Below, in pieces: positions 34,104-43,363 of a DNA stretch of 64,000 nt. Under the pieces are notes generated by a model, which was not told where the DNA came from, ran no database searches, and saw only the letters and a list, made by a program, of their open reading frames with translations. Within the stretch, counting starts at the first letter, position 1. The number at the start of each line of letters is the position of its first letter. Origin of the DNA: Cellulomonas sp. SG140 (GTDB lineage: Bacteria > Actinomycetota > Actinomycetes > Actinomycetales > Cellulomonadaceae); NCBI RefSeq assembly GCF_025770785.1, contig NZ_JANZLA010000008.1, forward strand, positions 62,001 through 126,000, written 5' to 3'. Both the position numbers and the translations under genes were made by a program.

Positions 34104-34565
34104 GTGCCGTACGTCGTCGACTTCGTGAACGTCTCCACCGTCGGCCTCGAGTCCTCCCCGGTGGCGGACGCGCTCGCCGGCCTGCGCGCCAACGAGGCGC
34201 GCTACTTCCGCAACAAGTACCAGCACGTGTTCACCGTCGAGCCCGCCGCCGAGGCGCCCGACGCCGTCGACCGGGTCACGCGGATCCTGGCCGACGAGCG
34301 CGGCATCGTCATCGCCTCCCCCGCGCTCGAGGCGACCGACTTCGAGGTCGAGGGCATCCGCTGGACCTACGTGTTCTACAAGTCCGGCCTGTCGGTCAAC
34401 GTGCTGTGGACGCTCGCCGATGCCGGCAAGCGCGCGGTCGGCTTCAAGCTGTCCGACGGCATGGACGTGCCGGACGAGCTGGGCGCCTTCAAGTTCGCCC
34501 GGCAGAGGTCGAAGCTGGCCGGCACCATCCGCGGCTCGTTCTTCGTCATCAAGGGCGAGTACTGA
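34104..34565 (+). CDS. Conserved hypothetical protein
   Basis: About 153 residues, family not recognised. No signal peptide or membrane helix. Alpha/beta composition with DALAGLRANEARYFRNKY, FTVEPAAEAPDAVDRVTRIL, WTYVFYKSGLSVNVLWTLAD and a basic end (FKFARQRSKLAGTIRGSFFV). GTG 34104 has GGAGG just upstream, and codon usage matches the neighbours, so it is a real gene. It ends 124 bp before ptsH, from which it is separated by the dre palindrome, so it is probably a separate unit. Confidence 0.75.
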   Translation: MPYVVDFVNVSTVGLESSPVADALAGLRANEARYFRNKYQHVFTVEPAAEAPDAVDRVTRILADERGIVIASPALEATDFEVEGIRWTYVFYKSGLSVNVLWTLADAGKRAVGFKLSDGMDVPDELGAFKFARQRSKLAGTIRGSFFVIKGEY

Positions 34566-34632
34566 CCCTGCGGCCACCCGCCCCGACGCCGGGCCGGATG
34601 CGTCCGCTGGCCACCGCCACACCGTGCGTTAT

Positions 34633-34648
34633 GGTGGTCTAGACCACT
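34633..34648. promoter_or_regulatory. DasR-type operator (dre) before ptsH
   Basis: GTGGTCTAGACCAC (34634-34647) is a perfect 14-bp palindrome that matches the dre consensus known from Streptomyces (ACTGGTCTAGACCAGT, recalled from memory). It lies about 40 bp upstream of the ptsH start, where it could cover the promoter. The likely binding protein is the GntR/DasR-type regulator encoded at 36594. Confidence 0.8.
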
Positions 34649-34688
34649 CGCACCGGCGCGTCGCCGGACCACACCAACGGAGGTGCCC

Positions 34689-34949
34689 ATGCCCGAACGC
34701 CGTGCCGTCGTCGCCATCGCCGAAGGCCTCCACGCCCGTCCCGCCGCCCTGTTCGTCAACCTCGCGGCGCAGCAGCCGGTCGCGGTCACCATCCGCAAGG
34801 CCGACGGCGACCCCGTCCCGGCCTCGAGCATCCTCTCGGTGATGGGCCTGGGCGCCGGCCCCGGCGACGAGGTGTTCCTCGCGAGCGACGACGAGGCTGC
34901 GGAGCCGTCGCTCGAGGCCCTGGTGCAGTACCTGGAGTCCGCCGGCTGA
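34689..34949 (+). CDS. ptsH: Phosphocarrier protein HPr
   Basis: 86 residues, normal HPr size. The phosphorylated His15 is in EGLHARPAALFVNLA. The regulatory-serine region is PASSILSVMGLGAGPGDEV (Ser46/Ser47); the short hydrophobic tail is typical. ATG 34689 has GGAGG with five-base spacing; an in-frame GTG at 34683 overlaps the SD. It carries phosphate from enzyme I to EIIA. The dre site upstream suggests DasR control. Enzyme I (ptsI) is not in the window. Confidence 0.95.
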   Translation: MPERRAVVAIAEGLHARPAALFVNLAAQQPVAVTIRKADGDPVPASSILSVMGLGAGPGDEVFLASDDEAAEPSLEALVQYLESAG

Positions 34950-34969
34950 ACCGCGGACCCGCACGACGA

Positions 34970-35002
34970 CGCCCGGCCGGGGCAGCGGTCCCCGGCCGGG
35001 CG
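34970..35002. terminator. Strong hairpin between ptsH and the EIIC gene
   Basis: CGCCCGGCCGGGG (34970-34982) pairs perfectly with CCCCGGCCGGGCG (34990-35002), loop of 7 nt, followed by TTCGTCTGT. It separates convergent ptsH and EIIC genes and can end both. Confidence 0.85.
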
Positions 35003-35022
35003 TTCGTCTGTGGCGACCCTCG

Positions 35023-36366
<1,344 letters not shown>

Positions 36367-36490
36367 GACAGGTGCACTCCTCGTCGTGTGCTCGTCATCG
36401 TGTGCATGTCGTTGCGTGCGGCTGTGCGGGTGGCCGGTCGCACCGGCGGTCCGTCGTCGGCGACGGGACACTCGTCCGGACTAGTGCGCT

Positions 36491-36506
36491 AGATGTCTGG
36501 ACCAGT
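36491..36506. promoter_or_regulatory. dre-like site 1 in the EIIC/dasR intergenic region
   Basis: AGATGTCTGGACCAGT matches 12 of 16 positions of the recalled dre consensus, with a perfect right half. It lies about 125 bp upstream of the EIIC start, between the divergent genes. Confidence 0.6.
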
Positions 36507-36559
36507 TGCCCGCAACCATGATGGAATGGCGCGCACGGTGTCAAGAGCGGCAGGCTTCG

Positions 36560-36575
36560 CACCGTCTGGACCAGT
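36560..36575. promoter_or_regulatory. dre-like site 2, close to the dasR start
   Basis: CACCGTCTGGACCAGT shares the core GTCTGGACCAGT with site 1 and lies 18 bp upstream of the regulator start, a position suited to autoregulation. Confidence 0.6.
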
Positions 36576-36593
36576 CGCGACGAGGGGACGAGG

Positions 36594-37370
36594 GTGGGTC
36601 GCTCCGTTCTGAAGTACGTGCGGGTGCGCGACTACCTGCGCTCCCTGGTCACCCACGAGCTCGCGCCGGGTGACGCCATCCCCTCCGAGCGCATCCTGTG
36701 CGACCAGTTCGGCGTCTCGCGCATGACCGTGCGGCAGGCGGTCGACGCGCTCGTCGTGGAGGGTCTGCTGGCCCGCGAGCAGGGCCGCGGCACGTTCGTC
36801 GCCCCCACCAAGGTCGACCTCGAGGTGCGCCTGGCGTCCTTCGGCGAGGAGATGCAGCGCCGCGGCATGGAACCGGCGTCCAAGGTGCTGTCCGCCGAGG
36901 TGGTCGCCGCCACGCCGGACATCGCCGACGCGCTGGACATCCTGCCTGGTGAGCGCGTGTTCTCCCTGCACCGGGTGCGCCTGGCCGACGGTGAGCCGAT
37001 GGCCATCGAGCAGTCGTGGCTGCCGTGCCAGCTGGTGCCCGGCTTCTTCGACGGCCCGCTGCCGGACAGCATCTACGGCGAGCTGCGCCGCCGCGGCCTG
37101 GAGCCGGACTGGGGTGAGGACGTGGTCTCGGCCGCGGACGTCGACGCCGGCGAGGCGGAGCTGCTCGGCGTCCCTCCCGGGCGTGCCGTGCTGCGCGTCA
37201 CCCGGCGGACCTTCGCGGGCGAGACCGCCTGCGTGTACTCACGGTCGACCTACCGGGCCGACCGTTACGTGCTCTGGGTGCCGCTGCGTGCACCGAAGCC
37301 GGCGCTGACCCCCAAGCGCGGCGCGGCGGAGCGAGCGGCACAACCTGCGACGGCGGAGGTCCTGTCATGA
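36594..37370 (+). CDS. dasR: GntR-family (HutC/DasR type) regulator
   Basis: About 258 residues. N-terminal winged helix: LAPGDAIPSERILCDQFGVS, RMTVRQAVDALVVEGLLARE and GRGTFVAPTK. The C-terminal part is a UTRA effector domain (DILPGERVFSLHRVRLADGE, MAIEQSWLPCQLVPGFFDG). In Streptomyces DasR binds glucosamine-6-phosphate and represses pts, nag and chitinase genes through dre sites. The dre-like sequences before this gene, EIIC and ptsH, together with the co-operonic nag genes, support that assignment. Start GTG 36594 has a GAGGGG-type SD. Stop overlaps the first EIIB gene. Confidence 0.9.
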   Translation: MGRSVLKYVRVRDYLRSLVTHELAPGDAIPSERILCDQFGVSRMTVRQAVDALVVEGLLAREQGRGTFVAPTKVDLEVRLASFGEEMQRRGMEPASKVLSAEVVAATPDIADALDILPGERVFSLHRVRLADGEPMAIEQSWLPCQLVPGFFDGPLPDSIYGELRRRGLEPDWGEDVVSAADVDAGEAELLGVPPGRAVLRVTRRTFAGETACVYSRSTYRADRYVLWVPLRAPKPALTPKRGAAERAAQPATAEVLS

Positions 37371-37642
37371 GCGAGGGCAGTGTGGGCAGGGACGACCGGC
37401 GGTACGGCGAGCGGGCGCAGGCGGCGGAGATCCTCGCCGCGCTCGGCGGCGTGGGCAACATCATCGAGATCGAGCCCTGCACCACCCGCCTGCGGTCGGA
37501 GGTGCACGAGACCGCGGCGGTGGACGTCAAGGCGCTGCGCACGGCCGGCGCGCACGGCGTGATGATCTCCGGCCACGTGGTGCAGGTGGTGATGGGGCCG
37601 AACGTCGACATCATCGCGTCGGACCTCGAAGAGCTGCTCTGA
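37367..37642 (+). CDS. PTS EIIB protein (glucose family), first copy
   Basis: About 91 residues. Phosphorylated cysteine Cys38 in EIEPCTTRLRSEVHET, followed by GAHGVMISGHVVQVVMGPNV. The N terminus carries a 15-residue hydrophilic extension. It accepts phosphate from EIIA and passes it to the EIIC-bound sugar. ATGA overlap with dasR. A second, closely related EIIB follows 62 bp later. Both keep the cysteine, so neither is obviously inactive. Confidence 0.9.
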   Translation: MSEGSVGRDDRRYGERAQAAEILAALGGVGNIIEIEPCTTRLRSEVHETAAVDVKALRTAGAHGVMISGHVVQVVMGPNVDIIASDLEELL

Positions 37643-37704
37643 ACAGTCCGGACAGGCGGCCCACGGCCGTGGTCACCAGCAAGTCGGTCAGCAAGGAGAT
37701 CGAG

Positions 37705-37935
37705 ATGAGCAAGGCGGAGAACATCCTCGCGGCGCTCGGCGGGGCGGACAACCTCGTCGAGCTGGAGCCGTGCATCACCCGGCTGCGCGTCGAGGTGGTC
37801 GACCCGTCGCTGGTCGACGAGGCGGCGCTGAAGGCCAACGGCAGCTACGGCGTGGTGCGGTCCGGCAACGCGGTGCAGGTGGTCGTCGGCCCCGAGGCGG
37901 ACACGCTCGCCTCCGAGATCGGGGACCTGCGCTGA
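37705..37935 (+). CDS. PTS EIIB protein (glucose family), second copy
   Basis: About 76 residues, the minimal EIIB size. Cys23 in LVELEPCITRLRVEV, then GVVRSGNAVQVVVGPEAD. Start ATG 37705 has AAGGAG with six-base spacing; reading further upstream would add unrelated residues. The stop overlaps the EIIA start by one base. It is a paralogue of the preceding EIIB and may serve the same EIIC or a second EIIC encoded elsewhere. Confidence 0.9.
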   Translation: MSKAENILAALGGADNLVELEPCITRLRVEVVDPSLVDEAALKANGSYGVVRSGNAVQVVVGPEADTLASEIGDLR

Positions 37936-38399
37936 TGTCGGAGCCCCTGACGGTGCTCGCACCGGTCACCGGCGTGGTGCGCGCGATGGCGGACGTGCCG
38001 GACCCGGTGTTCGGCGGCGAGCTCGTCGGGCCCGGCCTGGCGATCGACCCCGTCCGGGACGGCGTGGTCGAGGCGATCGCGCCGATCGACGGCACCATCG
38101 TCAAGCTGCACGCCCACGCCTTCGTCGTCACCGCGGACGCGCAGCACTCGGCGCTGGTGCATCTCGGGCTGGACACGGTGCAGCTCGGCGGTGCCGGCTT
38201 CACGCTGCACGCCAAGGAGGGCGACGTGGTGAAGGCCGGCGACGTGGTGGTCAGCTGGAACCCGGCCGAGGTCGAGGCCGGCGGACGCTCCCCGATGTGC
38301 CCGGTGGTCGCGCTCGACGCCAAGCGGGAGGCCCTGACCGAACTGGTCGGCGCGGGTGCGGAGATCCGGTCCGGGGCGGCGCTGTTCGAGTGGAACTGA
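37935..38399 (+). CDS. crr: PTS EIIA protein (Crr type)
   Basis: About 154 residues, glucose-family EIIA. The two active-site histidines are in KLHAHAFVVTADAQHSALVH (H61 and H76); H76 in LVHLGLDTVQL is the phosphorylated residue by analogy with E. coli His90. The N terminus reads VLAPVTGVVRAMADVPDPVF. Overlaps the EIIB stop (TGATG), and the HAD gene starts within its last codons. With HPr, EIIB and EIIC it completes the PTS apart from enzyme I. Confidence 0.92.
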   Translation: MSEPLTVLAPVTGVVRAMADVPDPVFGGELVGPGLAIDPVRDGVVEAIAPIDGTIVKLHAHAFVVTADAQHSALVHLGLDTVQLGGAGFTLHAKEGDVVKAGDVVVSWNPAEVEAGGRSPMCPVVALDAKREALTELVGAGAEIRSGAALFEWN

Positions 38400-39109
38400 G
38401 CCCCGAACCGGTCGCTGCCCGGCTGGCCCCTCGGCTCGCGCAGCCCGGGGCGGGTCTGCTGGTCGACCTCGACGGCACGTTGGTGCTCACCGAGCCCGCC
38501 AACCGGCAGGCGTACCGGCTCTACTTCGCGCGCCGCGGCTGGGAGGTGCACGACGACGTGGTCCGCGCGTTCGCCGGTCGCCGCGCGCACGAGGTGTTCG
38601 CGAGCCTGGCCGGCCCGTGGGGCGACGAGGACCCCGAGCGGCTGCGGCAGGACGTGCTCGACGTGCTCGCGACGCTCGACGTCCGGCCCGAGGCGGTCCC
38701 CGGTGCCGCCCGGCTGCTCACCGGCTGCGTGTCGCGCGGTGTCCCCGTCGCCGTCGTCACGTCCGCCGGGCGCGACTGGACCCTGGCGGCGCTGGAGCGG
38801 CTGCACGTCGACCCGACCGGCATCGCCCTGGTCACAGCCGAGGACTGCACGTGCGGCAAGCCGGACCCCGAGCCGTTCCGGCGCGGCGCACAGCTGCTGG
38901 GCCTCGACCCGGCCGGCCTCGCGGCGGTCGAGGACACCCCTGCGGGCATCGCCTCGGCGCGGCAGGCTGGTGTCGGCCTGGTGATCGGGGTGACCACGGG
39001 CCATCCGTCCGAGCACCTGCGTGCCGCCGGTGCCGACCAGACCGTCCCCGACCTCACGGAGCTGGCCGACGCCGTCGCCCGCATCCCGACCGAGGAGCCC
39101 AGCGCATGA
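38390..39109 (+). CDS. HAD-family hydrolase (beta-phosphoglucomutase-like)
   Basis: About 239 residues. HAD motif I is LLVDLDGTLVLTEP, motif II VAVVTSAGRDW, motif III Lys in CGKPDPEPF and motif IV AVEDTPAGIASARQAG. The helical cap inserted after motif I fits the phosphatase/phosphoglucomutase subclass I. GTG 38390 lies in the last codons of EIIA (10-bp overlap), so it is translated with the PTS genes. It probably dephosphorylates or isomerises a sugar phosphate, perhaps to relieve sugar-phosphate stress; the substrate is not known. Confidence 0.85.
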   Translation: MELSPEPVAARLAPRLAQPGAGLLVDLDGTLVLTEPANRQAYRLYFARRGWEVHDDVVRAFAGRRAHEVFASLAGPWGDEDPERLRQDVLDVLATLDVRPEAVPGAARLLTGCVSRGVPVAVVTSAGRDWTLAALERLHVDPTGIALVTAEDCTCGKPDPEPFRRGAQLLGLDPAGLAAVEDTPAGIASARQAGVGLVIGVTTGHPSEHLRAAGADQTVPDLTELADAVARIPTEEPSA

Positions 39110-40002
39110 CCACCCTCCCTGCCTCCGTCCGGCTCGACACCAGCGGCCCGCTGCCGATGCTGCACGTCGACGGACCCGACGGCTGGGCCGCGATCTCGTT
39201 GCACGGCGCCCACGTCACCGCCTGGGGGCCGCACGGTCAGCCGCCCGCGCTGTGGCTGAGCTCGCTGAGCCGGTTCACCCCCGACTCGGCGATCCGCGGA
39301 GGCATCCCCGTCTGCTTCCCGTGGTTCGGTCCGCTGGCCGACCATCCGGACGCCCCGCGGCACGGGTTCGCCCGCACGGCCCTGTGGACGCTGGACGGTG
39401 CGGACGACGACGGCACCGACGTCACCGTCCGACTGTCGCTGCGCGACTCGGACCGGACTCGGACCTCCGCCTGGCCGCACCCCTTCTCGGCGGTGTGCAC
39501 GGTGGTGGTCGGCGCCCGCCTGACGGTCGCTCTCGAGGTGACCAACACCGGCGACCGGCCGTTCCGCTACGAGGAGGCGCTGCACACCTACCTCGCCGTC
39601 ACCGACGTCACCACCGCTGAGGTGACCGGCCTCGAGGACATCCCGTACGTCGACAAGACGGCCGACGGTGCCGAGCGCCCCGGCGACCCGGACGCCCTGC
39701 GCCTGACCGGCGAGACCGACCGGATCTACCCGGGTGCTCTGAAGCCGGTGATGGTGGTCGACGCCGGAGGCCGGTGGACCCAGGTGACCAAGCGCGGGTC
39801 GGCCAGCACGGTCGTGTGGAACCCCTGGCAGGACGGCGCCCGGGCCACGGCCGACATCGACGACGACGGCTGGACGACGATGCTCTGCGTCGAGGCGGCC
39901 AACGTCGGCCCCGCCGCCGTCGAGCTCGCCCCTGGCGAGCGCCACACCCTCAGCACCACGATCGAGACGAGCGTCGTCCCGACGGCCACCACGGAGGTCT
40001 GA
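39106..40002 (+). CDS. D-hexose-6-phosphate epimerase-like enzyme (YeaD family)
   Basis: About 298 residues. Galactose-mutarotase-like fold with LHGAHVTAWGPHGQPPALWL, RGGIPVCFPWFGPL (substrate phosphate contact), RHGFARTALWTL and YEEALHTYLAVTDV, where His and Glu act as catalytic pair in the family. It interconverts anomers of hexose-6-phosphates. ATG 39106 overlaps the HAD stop. Seven bases separate it from nagA, so it is in the same operon. Confidence 0.9.
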   Translation: MTTLPASVRLDTSGPLPMLHVDGPDGWAAISLHGAHVTAWGPHGQPPALWLSSLSRFTPDSAIRGGIPVCFPWFGPLADHPDAPRHGFARTALWTLDGADDDGTDVTVRLSLRDSDRTRTSAWPHPFSAVCTVVVGARLTVALEVTNTGDRPFRYEEALHTYLAVTDVTTAEVTGLEDIPYVDKTADGAERPGDPDALRLTGETDRIYPGALKPVMVVDAGGRWTQVTKRGSASTVVWNPWQDGARATADIDDDGWTTMLCVEAANVGPAAVELAPGERHTLSTTIETSVVPTATTEV

Positions 40003-40009
40003 CACCCGC

Positions 40010-41239
40010 ATGTCCGAGCACCTGTCCGAGCACAGCGCACCGACGTTCCTTCGCGGCCGCGTCGTCACCCCGGCGGAGGTGATCGCCGACGGCCTCGTCG
40101 TGCTGCGCGACGGCCTGATCGCCTGGGTCGGGGAGGCGGCGGGGGCCGCCGCGGCCGGCTGGTCCGACGTCCCGGAGGCGGACGCGAACCCCGCCACGCT
40201 GCTTCCCGGGCTGGTGGACGTGCACGACCACGGCGGCGGCGGCGCCAGCTTCCCGGACTCGGCCACGGCCGAGGAGGCGATGGTGGCGGTCCGCGAGCAC
40301 CGCGCCCACGGGACGACGACGCTGGTCGCCTCCCTGGTCACGGCCGCGCCGGAGACGTTGCGGCAGCGCGTCGAGGTGCTGGCGGGGCTGGCCGACGCCG
40401 GGGAGATCGCCGGCATCCACCTCGAGGGGCCGTTCGTCTCCACCGTGCGCTGCGGCGCGCAGGACCCGGAGCTGATCCAGGCGCCGGACGCCGACCTGAC
40501 CTCCGAGCTGGCGAAGCTGGCCGGCGGGCACCTGGTCACCATGACGGTGGCGCCGGAGCTGGCCGGCGTGCCGGGCGACGGCGGGGTGGTCGACGCGCTG
40601 ATCAGCAACGGTGCGCTGCCGAGCTTCGGGCACACCGACGCCAGCTGGGCGCAGACGACGGCGGCGCTCGACGACGCGCGACGGCGGCTGGCAGCCGGGC
40701 CGGCACGGTCCGGACGTCCGACGGTGACGCACCTGTTCAACGGCATGAGGCCGCTCGACCACCGCAACCCCGGGCCGATCCCGGCCTACCTGCTCGCGGC
40801 GGCGCGCGGCGAGGCGGTGCTCGAGCTGATCGGTGACGGCACGCACGTCGCGCCGGAGCTGGTGACCAGCATCATCGGCCTGGTCGGTGCCGACAACGTC
40901 GCGCTGGTGACCGATGCGATGGCCGCCGCCGGCATGCCGGACGGCGCCTACCGGCTCGGCTCCCTGGACGTCTCGGTGGAGCACGGCGTCGCGCGGCTGG
41001 CCCACGGAGGGTCGATCGCGGGCGGAACGGCGCACCTGCTCGACGTGGTGCGCACCACCGTGGCGGGCGGCGTGCCGCTGGTCGACGCGGTGCGCGCGGC
41101 GGCCACCACGCCGGCGACCGTGCTGGGCGACCCGTCGGTGGGCGCGCTCGAGGCGGGCCGCCGGGCCGATGTCGTCGTGGTCGACGACCACCTGCGGCCC
41201 ATCACCGTCTGGCGCGCGGGCGTCGTCGTCACCCCCTGA
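40010..41239 (+). CDS. nagA: N-acetylglucosamine-6-phosphate deacetylase
   Basis: About 409 residues. Amidohydrolase family: metal site in LVDVHDHGGGG, catalytic Glu in IHLEGPFVS, His in SFGHTDASW and THLFNGM, and the final Asp in ALVTDAMAAAG. Converts GlcNAc-6-phosphate to glucosamine-6-phosphate and acetate. Start ATG 40010. It lies between the epimerase and nagB in the DasR-linked operon, which supports the substrate assignment for the PTS. Confidence 0.95.
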   Translation: MSEHLSEHSAPTFLRGRVVTPAEVIADGLVVLRDGLIAWVGEAAGAAAAGWSDVPEADANPATLLPGLVDVHDHGGGGASFPDSATAEEAMVAVREHRAHGTTTLVASLVTAAPETLRQRVEVLAGLADAGEIAGIHLEGPFVSTVRCGAQDPELIQAPDADLTSELAKLAGGHLVTMTVAPELAGVPGDGGVVDALISNGALPSFGHTDASWAQTTAALDDARRRLAAGPARSGRPTVTHLFNGMRPLDHRNPGPIPAYLLAAARGEAVLELIGDGTHVAPELVTSIIGLVGADNVALVTDAMAAAGMPDGAYRLGSLDVSVEHGVARLAHGGSIAGGTAHLLDVVRTTVAGGVPLVDAVRAAATTPATVLGDPSVGALEAGRRADVVVVDDHLRPITVWRAGVVVTP

Positions 41240-41277
41240 CCGGGCCACCCCTCCCCTAGAGCAGAGAGAGACCTGCC

Positions 41278-42060
41278 ATGGAAGTCGTCATCGCCGCTCC
41301 CGACGAGCTGGCCGGGCTGGCCGCCGACGCGATCGAGCAGCTGCTGGCCGCCAAGCCGACCGCCGTGCTCGGCCTGGCCACGGGGTCGAGCCCGCTGGGC
41401 ATCTACGACGAGCTGGTGCGGCGGTACCAGGCCGGCCGGATCTCCTTCGCGCAGGCCCGCGGCTTCACGCTCGACGAGTACGTGGGCCTGCCGGCCGACC
41501 ACCCGGAGAGCTACCGCAACGTGATCGACCGGGAGATCGTGTCCCGCGTCGACTTCGCCCCCGGCGCCGTGCGGGGTCCGGACGGGCTGGCGGCCGACGT
41601 CGTCACCTCCTGCGCCGAGTACGAGGCGGCCATCGTCGCCGCGGGCGGTGTCGACCTGCAGATCCTCGGCATCGGCTCCGACGGGCACATCGGGTTCAAC
41701 GAACCGGGGTCGTCACTGGCCTCGCGGACGCGCATCAAGACGCTGACCGAGCAGACCCGCGGCGACAACGCACGGTTCTTCGGCGGGGACATCGACCTGG
41801 TGCCGCGGCACTGCCTGACCCAGGGGCTGGCGACGATCATGTCCGCGCGGCACGTCGTGCTGATCGCCACCGGGTACGCCAAGGCGGAGGCGGTGCACCA
41901 CCTGGTCGAGGGGCCGGTCAGCGCGATGTGGCCGGGGACTGTGCTGCAGCACCACCCGCACGTGAGCGTGCTGGTGGACCCGGCGGCGGCCGGTCGGCTG
42001 CAGCTGGCCGACTACTTCCGCAGCACGTACGCGGCGAAGCCGGAGTGGCAGGGACTCTGA
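41278..42060 (+). CDS. nagB: Glucosamine-6-phosphate deaminase
   Basis: About 260 residues. Signature LGLATGSSPLGIYDELVRRY, catalytic Asp in FTLDEYVGLP, GIGSDGHIGFNEPGS and VVLIATGYAKAEAVHHLVEG. Converts glucosamine-6-phosphate to fructose-6-phosphate and ammonia, feeding glycolysis. SD AGAGAG upstream of ATG 41278. Last gene of the eight-gene dasR-to-nagB operon. Confidence 0.95.
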   Translation: MEVVIAAPDELAGLAADAIEQLLAAKPTAVLGLATGSSPLGIYDELVRRYQAGRISFAQARGFTLDEYVGLPADHPESYRNVIDREIVSRVDFAPGAVRGPDGLAADVVTSCAEYEAAIVAAGGVDLQILGIGSDGHIGFNEPGSSLASRTRIKTLTEQTRGDNARFFGGDIDLVPRHCLTQGLATIMSARHVVLIATGYAKAEAVHHLVEGPVSAMWPGTVLQHHPHVSVLVDPAAAGRLQLADYFRSTYAAKPEWQGL

Positions 42061-42070
42061 CCGGCGGCGC

Positions 42071-42109
42071 GATGCCCGGTAGCGGGATGCCCGGTAGCGG
42101 GACGCCCGG
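42071..42109. repeat. Tandem 15-bp repeats after nagB
   Basis: GATGCCCGGTAGCGG occurs twice back to back (42071-42100) and a partial third copy GACGCCCGG follows. The array lies in the 58-bp gap between the convergent nagB and GH1 genes. Each unit can form a small CCCG-GTAG-CGGG stem. Confidence 0.8.
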
Positions 42110-42118
42110 CGCCGCGGC

Positions 42119-43363
42119 TCAGTGCCGCAGGGCGTGCTCCCGGTAGCGGTCGGCCACCGGGTTCTGCACGCGCTGCAGGCCGTCCGGGCTCTCCACCAGG
42201 TCGTACAAGCCCATCGTCAGCAGGTGGTCGGCGCGCGGCCGGTCGGTGTGCCGCCACGTCCACTCGTACATGTCGAACAGCGGCCACCACGTGTACCCGA
42301 CGAGGTTCACGCCCTCGTCGCGCAGCGTGTCGGCCAGTGCGACGGACTCGTCCAGCCACTGCAGCCGCTCGGCCACCGTCGCGGTCACGCACGTCTCGGT
42401 GATCATCACCGGGGCGCCGTACCGCTCGGCGTACGCCAGCACCGCCTCGCGCAGCCCGTCGGTCCCCCGGTCCACGCTGGGCCGCGGGTCGGAGAAGCCG
42501 CCGACGTGCCGCACCCCCGCCTCGAACAGCTCGGTGGAGTGCCGGGGGTAGTAGTTGACCCCCATCACGTCCGGCTGCACGGCGTTGGCGGCGAACCACG
42601 CGAGCTCGTCGTCGCTCGTCGCGGCCGCCACCAAGGCCCGCAGCGGGTGCGCGTCGTCCACCCGCCCGGTGACCAGGTCCTCGACCAGGTGCACCTGGTG
42701 CCGCAGCCGCGTCGCCTCGTCCTGGTGCTCCGGCGCACGGTGGTCGACGACGAAGCTCATCGCCGCGTCGACGTGCACGAACGTCGACCCCGGCCCGGCG
42801 ATCTCCCGGATCGCCTGCTGCGTCCCGACGAACCCGCGGGCGATGTTCAGCGCCACAGTCGCGAACCCGTCGGCACCGGTCAGGTAGGGCGGCCAGTAGC
42901 CGTACTCGCCGCAGAACAGGGCGTGCACCGTGGGCTCGTTCACGGGCGTCCAGTCGCTGACCCGGTCGCCGAACCGCTCCGCGATCCGCTGCGCGTACTC
43001 GGCGACGTGCTTCGGGTAGTCGGGATTGGCGAACTGCTCGTCCAGCCACAACGGGGTGCCGTAGTGCAGCAGGTCGACGATCGGCCGCAGCCCGGCGCCG
43101 AGCAGCGCGTCCACGGCACGGTCGGTCCACGACCAGTCCCAGCTGCCGCGCTCGGGGTTCACCCGGTACCACGGCACGCCCCAGCGCAGCAGGTCCGCAC
43201 CGGCATCCGCCGCGAGCGCGAAGTCGGCGGCGTACCGCCGGTCATGCTCGGTGAGCACGTACTCGTCGATCGCCCGCTCCCCCGGCCGGCTCTGCGGCAC
43301 GAAGGTGTCCTCGATGCCCAGTGCGAAGTGCAGCCGTCCGTCGGCGAACCAGCGGGCGCTCAC
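42119..43363 (-). CDS. GH1-family glycoside hydrolase (beta-glucosidase-like)
   Basis: About 414 residues, slightly short for GH1. Acid/base Glu143 in DWTPVNEPTVHALFCGEYGY, substrate strands FALGIEDTFVPQ and LLHYGTPLWLD, and the expected nucleophile region APVMITETCV with Glu323; the common form is ITENG, so the Asn-Gly is changed. No signal peptide, so it acts on imported oligosaccharides in the cytosol. Start GTG 43363 overlaps the permease stop (GTGA). It ends a LacI-regulated ABC operon. Confidence 0.87.
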   Translation of the reverse strand: MSARWFADGRLHFALGIEDTFVPQSRPGERAIDEYVLTEHDRRYAADFALAADAGADLLRWGVPWYRVNPERGSWDWSWTDRAVDALLGAGLRPIVDLLHYGTPLWLDEQFANPDYPKHVAEYAQRIAERFGDRVSDWTPVNEPTVHALFCGEYGYWPPYLTGADGFATVALNIARGFVGTQQAIREIAGPGSTFVHVDAAMSFVVDHRAPEHQDEATRLRHQVHLVEDLVTGRVDDAHPLRALVAAATSDDELAWFAANAVQPDVMGVNYYPRHSTELFEAGVRHVGGFSDPRPSVDRGTDGLREAVLAYAERYGAPVMITETCVTATVAERLQWLDESVALADTLRDEGVNLVGYTWWPLFDMYEWTWRHTDRPRADHLLTMGLYDLVESPDGLQRVQNPVADRYREHALRH

